DNA from: CAVXYG01 sp963766005
Lineage (GTDB): Bacteria > Actinomycetota > Actinomycetes > S36-B12 > GCA-2699445
Length of the DNA: 64,000 nucleotides
Assembly: GCA_963766005.1 (NCBI GenBank)
Contig: CAVXYG010000008.1
Span: 310,001 to 374,000, forward strand
Direction: 5' to 3'
The translations under genes were made by a program, and so were the position numbers. Below the pieces are notes generated by a model that ran no database searches, was not told where the DNA came from, and worked only from the letters and a program-made list of their open reading frames with translations. Positions 1 to 7,207 of the stretch are shown piece after piece. Within the stretch, counting starts at the first letter, position 1. Each line of letters opens with the position of its first letter.

Positions 1-512
1 GCAGCCGGCAGGGGGAGGGCGAGCCCAACCCGACGTACCTCCCGGTCGCCAACGACGTGGCGCGACGCATGGCCCGGCAGATCGACGGTGAGGCATACGG
101 CAACATGGGCGATCTGGTGGACGCGCCGATGACCGCGCACTTCGTGGGCGGCGCAGTGATCGGCGAGGACATCGACCGCGGCGTGATCGATGCCTACCAC
201 CGCGTCTATGGCTGTCCCGGGCTGCACGTGGTCGATGGCGCAGCGATCACGGCCAACCTCGGCGTCAACCCCTCGCTGACGATCACGGCCCAGGCGGAGC
301 GCGCGATGGCGCACTGGCCGAACAAGGGCGAGGGGGATCCTCGGCCACCGCTCGGGGCCGCCTACGAGCAGGTGGCCCCGGTCCCTCCCCGACAGCCGTA
401 CGTGCCGGAGCAGGCCCCCGGGGCGCTCCGGCTTCCCGTGGTGGACATCCGCCACGGCGGATCCGCCCGGCAAGGCGGAGGCGGCCTCGAGCGATCGGAG
501 CAGCTGTCCTAG
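1..512 (+). CDS. GMC-family oxidoreductase (cholesterol-oxidase-like), C-terminal fragment
   Basis: The gene enters from the left edge, open from base 3, and only about 169 C-terminal residues are present. The segment with MTAHFVGGAVIG, then GCPGLHVVDGAAI and LGVNPSLTITAQAERA, is the classic C-terminal FAD-binding and active-site end of GMC oxidoreductases. The His in the TAHFVGG stretch and the Asn in GVNPS match conserved positions of that family. These flavoenzymes oxidise alcohols such as sterols. In many actinobacteria a cholesterol-oxidase-like GMC gene lies beside the guanine nucleotide genes, as here with guaA downstream. The last roughly 55 residues are Pro/Gly-rich and probably disordered. 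The substrate cannot be inferred from the fragment. Confidence 0.85.
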   Translation, partial: SRQGEGEPNPTYLPVANDVARRMARQIDGEAYGNMGDLVDAPMTAHFVGGAVIGEDIDRGVIDAYHRVYGCPGLHVVDGAAITANLGVNPSLTITAQAERAMAHWPNKGEGDPRPPLGAAYEQVAPVPPRQPYVPEQAPGALRLPVVDIRHGGSARQGGGGLERSEQLS

Positions 513-628
513 GAGCGGATCGCGGCGAGCGCCGGAGCAGCCGCCCGGGCCTGGCGCCGGGATCCGGTGGCACGATCTCCTAGCCTCGTATCGGGTCGCG
601 CGTGCGGCCCAGCAGAAGAGAGGTGTCC

Positions 629-2191
629 ATGACCCGGCCGGTGCTGGTGGTGGATTTCGGGGCCCAGTACGCGCAGTTGATCGCCCGGCGGATCCGAGAG
701 GCGGACCGGTACTCCGAGATCGTCCCCAGGTCGGCGTCGGCGGCCGAGATGCTCGCCCGCGACCCGGCGGCCATCGTGCTGTCCGGCGGCCCGTCCAGCG
801 TGTACGCAGGACGGGGCGCCGTCGGCTCGACGAGGCCGTCTTCGACGCAGGCGTACCGATCTTCGGTATCTGCTACGGCTTCCAGGTGATGGCTGCGGCA
901 CTCGGTGGCGCCGTCGAGCGGACCGGTCAGCGGGAGTACGGCCGCACGCTGCTCCACCACCACGGGAGCCGGGGCGATCATGGCGTCCTCGCCGCACGAG
1001 CAGTGGGTGTGGATGTCGCACGGCGACACGGTGACGCGTGCCCCGGAGGGGTTCGCGGTGACCGCGACCACGGCGGTGACGCCGGTGGCCGGCTTCGAGG
1101 ACCCGGCGCGACGCATGGCGGGGGTCCAGTTCCACCCCGAGGTCCGGCACACCGACTACGGTCAGCGGATGCTCGAGCACTTCCTCGATGACGTCGCCCG
1201 GGTTCCCCGCAACTGGACGACCAGCAGCATCATCGACGAGCAGGTCTCCCTCATCGCCGAGCGCGTCGGCTCCGGAGGCGTCATCGCGGGCCTGTCCGGC
1301 GGTGTCGACTCCGCCGTCGCTGCCGCGCTCGTGCACCGTGCGGTCGGTGATCGCCTGACCTGCGTGTTCGTCGACCACGGTCTGCTGCGCGCCGGCGAGC
1401 GGGAGCAGGTGGAGCGCGACTACGTCGCGGCCACCGGCATCCGCTTGGTCGTCGTCGACGCCCGGCAGCGTTTCCTGGAGGCGCTGGCCGGGGTCAGCGA
1501 CCCGGAGACCAAGCGCAAGATCATCGGCCGCGAGTTCATCCGGGTCTTCGAGGCCGCGGAACGCGACCTCGTGGCCGAGGCCGGCTCGCACGGCGAGCAG
1601 ATCGACTTCCTGGTGCAGGGGACGCTCTACCCGGACGTCGTGGAGTCCGGGGGCGGCAGCGGCACCGCCAACATCAAGAGTCATCACAACGTCGGCGGGC
1701 TGCCGGAGGACCTGCAGTTCTCGCTCGTGGAGCCGCTGCGGACCCTGTTCAAGGACGAGGTGCGCCAGATCGGCCTGGAGCTGGGGCTGCCGGCCGAGAT
1801 CGTCGGCCGCCACCCGTTCCCCGGGCCCGGGCTGGCGATCCGCATCATCGGCGCGGTCGACGAGGAACGCTTGGCCGTGCTGCGAGCCGCCGATGCCATC
1901 GTGCGCGAAGAGACCGCTACCGCGGGTCTGGATCAGCAGATCTGGCAGTTCCCGGTCGTGCTGCTGGCCGACGTCCGGTCGGTCGGCGTGCAGGGCGACG
2001 AGCGCACCTACGGACACCCGGTCGTCCTCCGGCCCGTCACCAGCGAAGACGCCATGACCGCGGACTGGGCACGCCTGCCGCACGACGTCCTCGCCGGCAT
2101 CTCCAACCGCATCACCAACGAGGTGCCGCAGGTCAACCGCGTCGTGCTCGACATCACGAGCAAGCCGCCCGGCACCATCGAGTGGGAGTAG
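629..2191 (+). CDS. guaA: GMP synthase (glutamine-hydrolysing), broken by three apparent single-base insertions
   Basis: This enzyme converts XMP, glutamine and ATP to GMP. The N-terminal glutamine amidotransferase starts MTRPVLVVDFGAQYAQL at the ATG at 629 and carries the Cys nucleophile in GICYGFQ and the triad His in VQFHPEV. The PP-loop ATPase has GLSGGVDS, and the C-terminal dimerisation domain ends in KPPGTIEWE. The reading frame changes twice: near 808-826 (two extra bases, within VYA..LDEAVF) and near 948-957 (one extra base, after EYGRT). Removing three bases gives 519 codons, the normal GuaA length. As sequenced, the first frame hits a stop at 889. Because guaA is required for guanine nucleotide synthesis, sequencing or assembly error is likelier than a real pseudogene. 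Confidence 0.9.
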
Positions 2192-2258
2192 CGGGGGCTG
2201 GCCCGAGGCGCCGCGCAACCCGTCGGCGGGCGCCGTCGGAGTGCCGGCGCCGCGCATC

Positions 2259-2264
2259 TAGCAT
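2259..2264 (+). promoter_or_regulatory. -10 box (TAGCAT) of a probable leaderless promoter
   Basis: TAGCAT fits the actinobacterial TANNNT -10 pattern and ends 6 nt before the ATG at 2271. Transcription would therefore begin at or next to the start codon. The spacing matches several other genes in this window. No convincing -35 is visible. Confidence 0.4.
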
Positions 2265-2270
2265 GGAGGC

Positions 2271-2840
2271 ATGTCCAAGCCCCGCCGCCCGGGACCGGCC
2301 ACTCCGGCCCGACTCGAGCGCGCTGCGGGCTTCGGCGCCACCTCGGCCCTGCTGGGGGCCGTCGCCCACGGCGTCGGCGGCGGCACGCTGCCCGACGTCT
2401 GGCTGCTGCTCCTCGGAGGCGCGGCCGCTGCGCTGCTGGCCATCCCGGTACTGGGACGGGAAGCCACGTGGCCCCGGATCGCGCTGGCGCTGGCGGTCGC
2501 CCAGGCGGCCCTGCATCTCCTGCTGACGACAACGGGCGGGCACCATGCGGTCCACGGCACGACCGCCGGCCATGGCCTCACCGGTCGGATGCTCGCTGCG
2601 CATGTCGTCGCGACCGCCGTCGCGGTCGTGTGGCTGCGCTACGCCGAGCAGCGGCTCTGGTCGGTCGCGAGACAGGCCTGGGTGAACCTGGTCCTGGGCC
2701 GGCATCGACGCCTGCGAATCCCAGCGATCGGCGGCAGCCGCCCGATCCGCACAGGCTTCCCGCCGCCCCGCTCGATGCTCTCCTTCCACCTGTCCGGCGC
2801 AGTCGGAGTGCGCGGACCACCTGTCCCGGTCGGTCCCTAG
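2271..2840 (+). CDS. Small multi-pass membrane protein next to a copper cluster
   Basis: A 189-residue protein with about four hydrophobic segments between residues 20 and 125, for example LPDVWLLLLGGAAAALLAIPVL and the LALAVAQAALHLLL region. A His-rich loop (TTTGGHHAVHGTTAGHG) lies between the third and fourth segments. The C-terminal 60 residues are basic and Pro/Gly-rich. I do not recognise a named family. Similar small membrane proteins often accompany Sco and PCuAC copper proteins in actinobacteria, and the gene ends only 23 bp before the Sco start. A role in copper handling, with the His loop as a possible ligand site, is inference from context. Confidence 0.65.
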   Translation: MSKPRRPGPATPARLERAAGFGATSALLGAVAHGVGGGTLPDVWLLLLGGAAAALLAIPVLGREATWPRIALALAVAQAALHLLLTTTGGHHAVHGTTAGHGLTGRMLAAHVVATAVAVVWLRYAEQRLWSVARQAWVNLVLGRHRRLRIPAIGGSRPIRTGFPPPRSMLSFHLSGAVGVRGPPVPVGP

Positions 2841-2863
2841 CATCCGATCACGCAGGAGGCACC

Positions 2864-3538
2864 ATGCCCGATCATGCCGGTGTCGCCCGTACCGTCATCG
2901 CCTCAGCCGCCGTTGCGAGCCTTGTCGTGCTCGCCGGCTGCGGTCGCGACTACGACGGACTGGCGACCTCCACCAGCGCCCCCGTGGCCGTAGCGCAGGC
3001 CGACCCGGGCCCGTACCACGGCGTCGAGCTGCAGCAACCGCTCGAGAAGGCCGATGTCACGCTGCAGGACACCACCGGTGCGCCGTTCAACCTGGCGCGG
3101 GACACGGCAGGGGACGTCGTGCTGGTGTACGCCGGCTACACGAACTGCCCGGACGTCTGTCCCACGACCGTCGCCGATATCGCGGCCGCCCTGCGCGGAC
3201 TCGATGAGGGCGATCGTTCGCGGGTGTCGGTCGTGATGTTCTCGACCGATCCCCAACGGGACACCCCGGAGCGGATGCGGGCGTTCCTCGACCAATTCGA
3301 CTCGACGTTCGTCGGTGTCGTCGGCGAGGAGCAGGCGCTGATCGGGGCGAGCAACGCGATGGGGATCGACGTGCAGCCACCCACTGAGGCGGACAACGGC
3401 GACATCCTGGTGGAGCACGGTGCGCAGGTGCTGGCCTTCGCGCCGCCGAGCGGGAGCGCGAGTCTGCTGTGGACCAGCGGCACCACCGTCACGGAATTCC
3501 GCGAAGACATCCAACTACTGCTCGCCACCATCGAGTAG
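2864..3538 (+). CDS. Sco1/SenC-family copper chaperone lipoprotein
   Basis: A 224-residue exported lipoprotein: the signal peptide ends in a lipobox (LAGC). The thioredoxin-fold domain carries the Sco copper site CPDVCP (after YAGYTN) and the distal His in the VEHGAQV segment. Sco proteins deliver Cu(I) to the CuA centre of cytochrome c oxidase or act as thiol reductases for copper proteins. The ATG at 2864 is preceded by a strong ribosome binding site (aggagg, 2853-2858). Upstream in-frame starts would add an Arg/Pro-rich shadow sequence and remove the signal peptide from the N-terminus. It forms a likely operon with the PCuAC and DyP genes downstream. A heme A synthase in the same window fits an aa3-type oxidase needing copper. 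Confidence 0.9.
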   Translation: MPDHAGVARTVIASAAVASLVVLAGCGRDYDGLATSTSAPVAVAQADPGPYHGVELQQPLEKADVTLQDTTGAPFNLARDTAGDVVLVYAGYTNCPDVCPTTVADIAAALRGLDEGDRSRVSVVMFSTDPQRDTPERMRAFLDQFDSTFVGVVGEEQALIGASNAMGIDVQPPTEADNGDILVEHGAQVLAFAPPSGSASLLWTSGTTVTEFREDIQLLLATIE

Positions 3539-3582
3539 GCGAGCCCGTCCCGGCCGAAGCGGCCGAGAAATGGACTACCGCA

Positions 3583-4143
3583 ATGAAGCACCTCACCGCA
3601 CGGCGGGTCGCACCTGCCGCAGCTCTCACCCTGGCCGCCGCACTGGCACTCGTCGGCTGTTCCTCCGGCAACGACGACGGCGACTCCGCCAGTGCGTCAT
3701 CGGGGTCTGCGGGCACCACGGAGATGCCGGTGGGCGTCTCGGCGTCGATCAGCGACACCCTGGAGGTCTCCGGGTTCTGGGTCCGGGAGTCTTCACTGGA
3801 CCTCTCGGCCGGTTTCGGCACGATCACCAACACCGGCAGCGCCGACGACGCGCTCGTCGGCGCCAGTGCCGAGGGCATCCCGATGATCGAGCTGCACCAG
3901 ACCGTGGACGGCGTCATGCAGCAGGTGCCGCAGTTCCCGGTGCCCGCCGCCGGGTCCGTCACGCTGGCGCCCGGCGGCAACCACCTCATGTTCATGGGCC
4001 TGACCGAGCCGCTGACGGCCGGCGAGGAGGTCGAGGTGACGCTGGAGTTCGCTTCCGGCCAGACCGGCAGCCTGGTCGCGCCGATCGAGCCGTTCACCCC
4101 TCCTGATGGCCAGGGCAGCACGGACATGTCCGACTCGATGTAG
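3583..4143 (+). CDS. PCuAC-type periplasmic copper chaperone lipoprotein
   Basis: A 186-residue lipoprotein with a lipobox (LVGC) near residue 20 and a Ser/Gly linker. The PCuAC beta-barrel domain starts around VSASISDTLEVSGFWVRES. The copper ligands are visible as IELHQTVDGVMQQV and GGNHLMFMGL, fitting the family's H-M-H-M arrangement. Such proteins bind Cu(I) outside the membrane and pass it to Sco or to CuA. The C-terminus (GSTDMSDSM) adds extra Met residues. It lies 44 bp after the Sco gene. In Streptomyces lividans a Sco, an extracytoplasmic Cu chaperone (ECuC) and a Tat-exported DyP peroxidase are likewise clustered, which supports a shared function here. Confidence 0.88.
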   Translation: MKHLTARRVAPAAALTLAAALALVGCSSGNDDGDSASASSGSAGTTEMPVGVSASISDTLEVSGFWVRESSLDLSAGFGTITNTGSADDALVGASAEGIPMIELHQTVDGVMQQVPQFPVPAAGSVTLAPGGNHLMFMGLTEPLTAGEEVEVTLEFASGQTGSLVAPIEPFTPPDGQGSTDMSDSM

Positions 4144-4200
4144 GACACGAACCAGTCATGGGGCGGCGCGGTGTCGCCGCCCCATGGCGGGGAGGCAGCG

Positions 4201-5440
4201 ATGGTTGGAATTGCGCACCACGAAGGCCAGGACCGGGAGTCCGACCGCGGGCGCGAGCCCGGACTTCGGCGACGGACGCTGCTGTCCCTGATCGGCGCCG
4301 GAGCGGCGGGTGCGGCGGTCGGCGCCGGAGCCGCAGTAGCCGTGGCGGCCTCGCCGCGCACGGAGGGCGACGACCTCGGTCTGGGTACCCTCGCCTTTCG
4401 CGGCGAGCATCAGGCCGGGATCGCCACACCGGCCCAGGCGCGCGCCGAGTTCGCCGCCTTCGACCTGCTGCCCGGGGCGGGGGTCGCCGAGATCCGTGAT
4501 CTCCTGCGGCGCTGGACCGGTCTCGCCGAGGCCCTGACGCAGGGGAGTGAGCACCCGGAGGATCCGGTGCCGCAGCTCGCGGCGAATCCCGCCCGACTCA
4601 CCGTGACCGTGGGCTTCGGGCCGGGCCTGTTCGATGCCATCGGCCAGCCGGGAGCCCGGCCGGCGGGTGTGGTGCAGTTGCCGCCCTTCGACAAGGACGA
4701 GCTGCTTGCGCAGTACAGCGACGGCGACCTGCTGATCCAGGCCTGCTCGGAGGACTCGGTCGCGGCCAGTCACGCGGTGCAGGCCTTGGCGGCTGCTGCC
4801 GCCGACGTGGCATCGGTACGGTGGCGGCAGTCAGGGTTCCAGCGCTCGGTCGGTGTCGCCGAGGGCGAGACTGCGCGCAACCTGCTGGGGCAGAAGGACG
4901 GGACGGCGAACGATCCGACGGACAGCGACCGATTCGCCGCGACCGTCTGGGCCGCCGGTCCGGAGTACCCGCCGTGGTTCGAGGGCGGCACGACGCTCGT
5001 CCTGCGCCGCATTCGCATGGACCTGGCGTCATGGGGGCGCGCCGATGCGCGGACCCGGGAGCGCGTCGCTAGGCCGGCACCTGGACAGTGGAGCGCCTCT
5101 GGGGGAGGGGGACGAGTTCGCACCGGTCCCACTCAACGCCCAGACGCCCGATGGGCAACTGCAGATTCCGAGCAGCTCGCACGTCCGGATCGCGCACCCG
5201 GACACCAACAGCGGGGCGCGGATGTTCCGCCGCGGGTACAACTACAGCGAGGCGGGGGAGTCGGGGCTGCTGTTCGTCGCGCTGCAGGCCGATGCGACGA
5301 GGGGCTTCATCCCCGTCATGTCGCGGATGGCGTTCGGCGATGATCTCAACCGCTTCGTCACCCACACCGGGTCTGCGGTCTTCGCTCTGCCGCCCGGAGT
5401 CCGCGACGGCGAGTACTGGGGGCAGTCGCTGCTCGGCTGA
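4201..5440 (+). CDS. Tat-exported Dyp-type heme peroxidase, one apparent +1 frameshift
   Basis: The start at 4201 has a gggagg site upstream and gives a twin-arginine signal peptide (GLRRRTLLSLIGAG, about residues 21-45). The GxxDG heme-pocket motif appears as GQKDG (residues about 230-234). The C-terminal part carries HPDTNSGARMFRRGYNYS, with the proximal His and active-site Arg region of DyP peroxidases. The frame changes by one base near 5065-5072, inside the ERV..GRHLDSG stretch. Deleting one base gives 412 residues, a normal length. DyP enzymes oxidise dyes, lignin fragments or iron-porphyrins with H2O2. Neighbouring Sco and PCuAC genes resemble the Streptomyces DtpA cluster linked to copper-oxidase maturation. 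Frameshift by sequencing error is favoured over decay. Confidence 0.85.
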
Positions 5441-5510
5441 TGGCTCAGGCGCGGTCCGCCGGAGCTGCGATGCGTTGCCTGCTCGGTGCGATTCGACCCT
5501 CCCGGGCGGG

Positions 5511-6233
5511 TCAACCGCGGGTGTCGATGACGGTGAAGGCCTCTGCCAGGCCGCCTTCCGCCAGGCCGCCCTGCTCGGCGGTCGCGGCGGCCCATCCGCG
5601 CATCCGGTCCTCGAGATCGGTCAGGTGCGAGACCTGGGAGACGTGGGCGCCGATCGCCGCCAGCTTGGTGTCCAGCACACCTGCGATGTCGAGGAAGAAG
5701 TCCGGGTCCGGTCTTCCCATCACCCACACCTGCTCGACGGCCCATGCTGCCAAGCCCTCATCGGCGAGCAGCGCGGGGTGGGCGAAGGGGTTGCGGGAGT
5801 CGGGATAGACCGCCTGCAGCGTCGCCTCCCCGGCCGCCATGTGATCGGGGTGCGAGGCGTACATCCGTTGATAGTTGCGCTCCGGCGACTGGGTGATGAC
5901 CAGATGCGGCCGTACTCGGCGGATCTCGCGGGCGATGTCGCGCCGAAGCTCGTGGCTCACCGTCAGCTGCCCGTCGCGGTAGCCGAGAAACCGGACATCG
6001 CCGACGCCGAGCACCTCTGCCGCGGCGCGCTGCTCCGCGCGGCGGATACCGGGGATCTCCGAGCGCGGTACCGACGGGTCGAAGCCACCGGCATCGCCGT
6101 CGGTCACCACGCAGTAGGAGACCTCGCAGCCGCCTTGCACCAGCGTCGCCACGGTGCCGCCGCAGCCGAAGTCGATGTCGTCGGGGTGCGCGACCACGAC
6201 GAGCGCGCGGTCGGGGGTGGTGAGGGGTTCCAT
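5511..6233 (-). CDS. PIG-L family (LmbE/MshB-like) zinc deacetylase
   Basis: A 240-residue protein with the PIG-L zinc site AHPDD near residue 15 and the second ligand group in ASHPDHMAAG near residue 131. The family removes acetyl groups from N-acetylglucosamine-type substrates; in actinobacteria it includes MshB (mycothiol synthesis) and Mca (mycothiol-conjugate amidase). The length (240) is shorter than MshB or Mca (about 290-300) and the rest of the sequence does not clearly match either, so substrate is left open. The gene faces the DyP peroxidase convergently with a 70-bp gap. Confidence 0.8.
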   Translation of the reverse strand: MEPLTTPDRALVVVAHPDDIDFGCGGTVATLVQGGCEVSYCVVTDGDAGGFDPSVPRSEIPGIRRAEQRAAAEVLGVGDVRFLGYRDGQLTVSHELRRDIAREIRRVRPHLVITQSPERNYQRMYASHPDHMAAGEATLQAVYPDSRNPFAHPALLADEGLAAWAVEQVWVMGRPDPDFFLDIAGVLDTKLAAIGAHVSQVSHLTDLEDRMRGWAAATAEQGGLAEGGLAEAFTVIDTRG

Positions 6234-6556
6234 CGGGCTATCATGCCGGACGCGGGGCGGAGGCGGGCGCCGCGTTCGTCTCCTTGCCCTCGCCGGGACC
6301 CGCGACGTCTTCTTCCCGTGCGCTGCTCGATGCCTCGCAGGGGAGCATCACCCCTGGAGCGGTCGGTCCTGGCGAGCGTGGTGCGGGAAGTGCTCAGCTT
6401 CGACGGCGGCAGACGGCATCTGCGCGGAGCGCTCGTCGGCACACTCGCGCCGTTGTCGTCGGCGACCGCTGGGCAAGGGGGCCAGGGGGTCGACGGGGCC
6501 GACGCCGAGCAGGATCCGGGCGGCGCTGACTCGGGGGAGCGCCGCAGGCGTCGTCC
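6234..6556. other. Intergenic stretch without a supported gene
   Basis: About 320 bp between the divergent PIG-L and FUSC-like genes. All open frames here are Arg/Pro/Gly-rich and look like high-GC shadows. It should hold the promoters of both flanking genes. It could also contain a decayed or frameshifted 5' part of the FUSC-like gene, but no recognisable FUSC sequence is visible. Confidence 0.4.
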
Positions 6557-7033
6557 GTGATCAGGTTCTCGTTGCTGCGCGCGCTCGCCGTCGGGGTCTG
6601 CGTGCTGCTCGGGTTCCCGATCTTCCCCGAGCACCCGGCCTGGGCTGCCCTGACCGTCGTCCTCGTCGTGCGGCCCCCGGCGCGCCGCATCGTCGTGACG
6701 GGCGCCAGTCGAGCGATCGGGACGCTCGCGGGCGGGGCCCCCGGTGTGGCCGACGTCGTGGTCAGCGGGGGCAGCACCGTGGGGCTGCTGGCCGGCTTCA
6801 TCGGGGCCGCCTCCGTGCTCGTCGCGACGATGAGCGTCAACTCCACGGTCTTCCCGTGCTTCCTCACGGCGCTGATCGTCCTGAGCAAGGGGCTGGCTCG
6901 GGAAGCAGCGCTGACCGTCGGCTGGGATCGGCTGCTGGCCACGCTGCTCGGTGTCGGGTCCGCCTTCCTCGTCATCGTGGTGTGGCTGCTGATCGCTGAT
7001 CGCCGCGATCCGGTGCCGCAAGGGCCAGGCTGA
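6557..7033 (+). CDS. Short FUSC-like membrane protein (aromatic acid exporter superfamily)
   Basis: 158 residues, GTG start, with about four to five hydrophobic helices. The opening LLRALAVGVCVLLGF..HPAWAALTVVLVVRPP resembles the FUSC/ArAE module, where a WAxLTVxLVxRP segment follows the first helix, and TLAGGAPGVADVV resembles the GTLxG repeat that follows. FUSC exporters usually have 350-700 residues and a soluble domain, so this is a single-module protein or a truncated remnant. There is no strong ribosome binding site at the start. Function is uncertain; efflux of small organic acids is the family theme. Confidence 0.55.
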   Translation: MIRFSLLRALAVGVCVLLGFPIFPEHPAWAALTVVLVVRPPARRIVVTGASRAIGTLAGGAPGVADVVVSGGSTVGLLAGFIGAASVLVATMSVNSTVFPCFLTALIVLSKGLAREAALTVGWDRLLATLLGVGSAFLVIVVWLLIADRRDPVPQGPG

Positions 7034-7207
7034 TCGGCAGCGGTCACCCTCGTCCGAGAGGCGATGGATGCGCCGACCGTGCGGCATCGCGCTGGGTGGC
7101 AGGTGCGGACAAGCGACATCCCACCGCATATCGGACAACCTGTGACGTATTTGCGAACTTTCTGCATTCTTGCTGCCACGGACCTGCGGCATTGGCACTG
7201 TGCGGAC

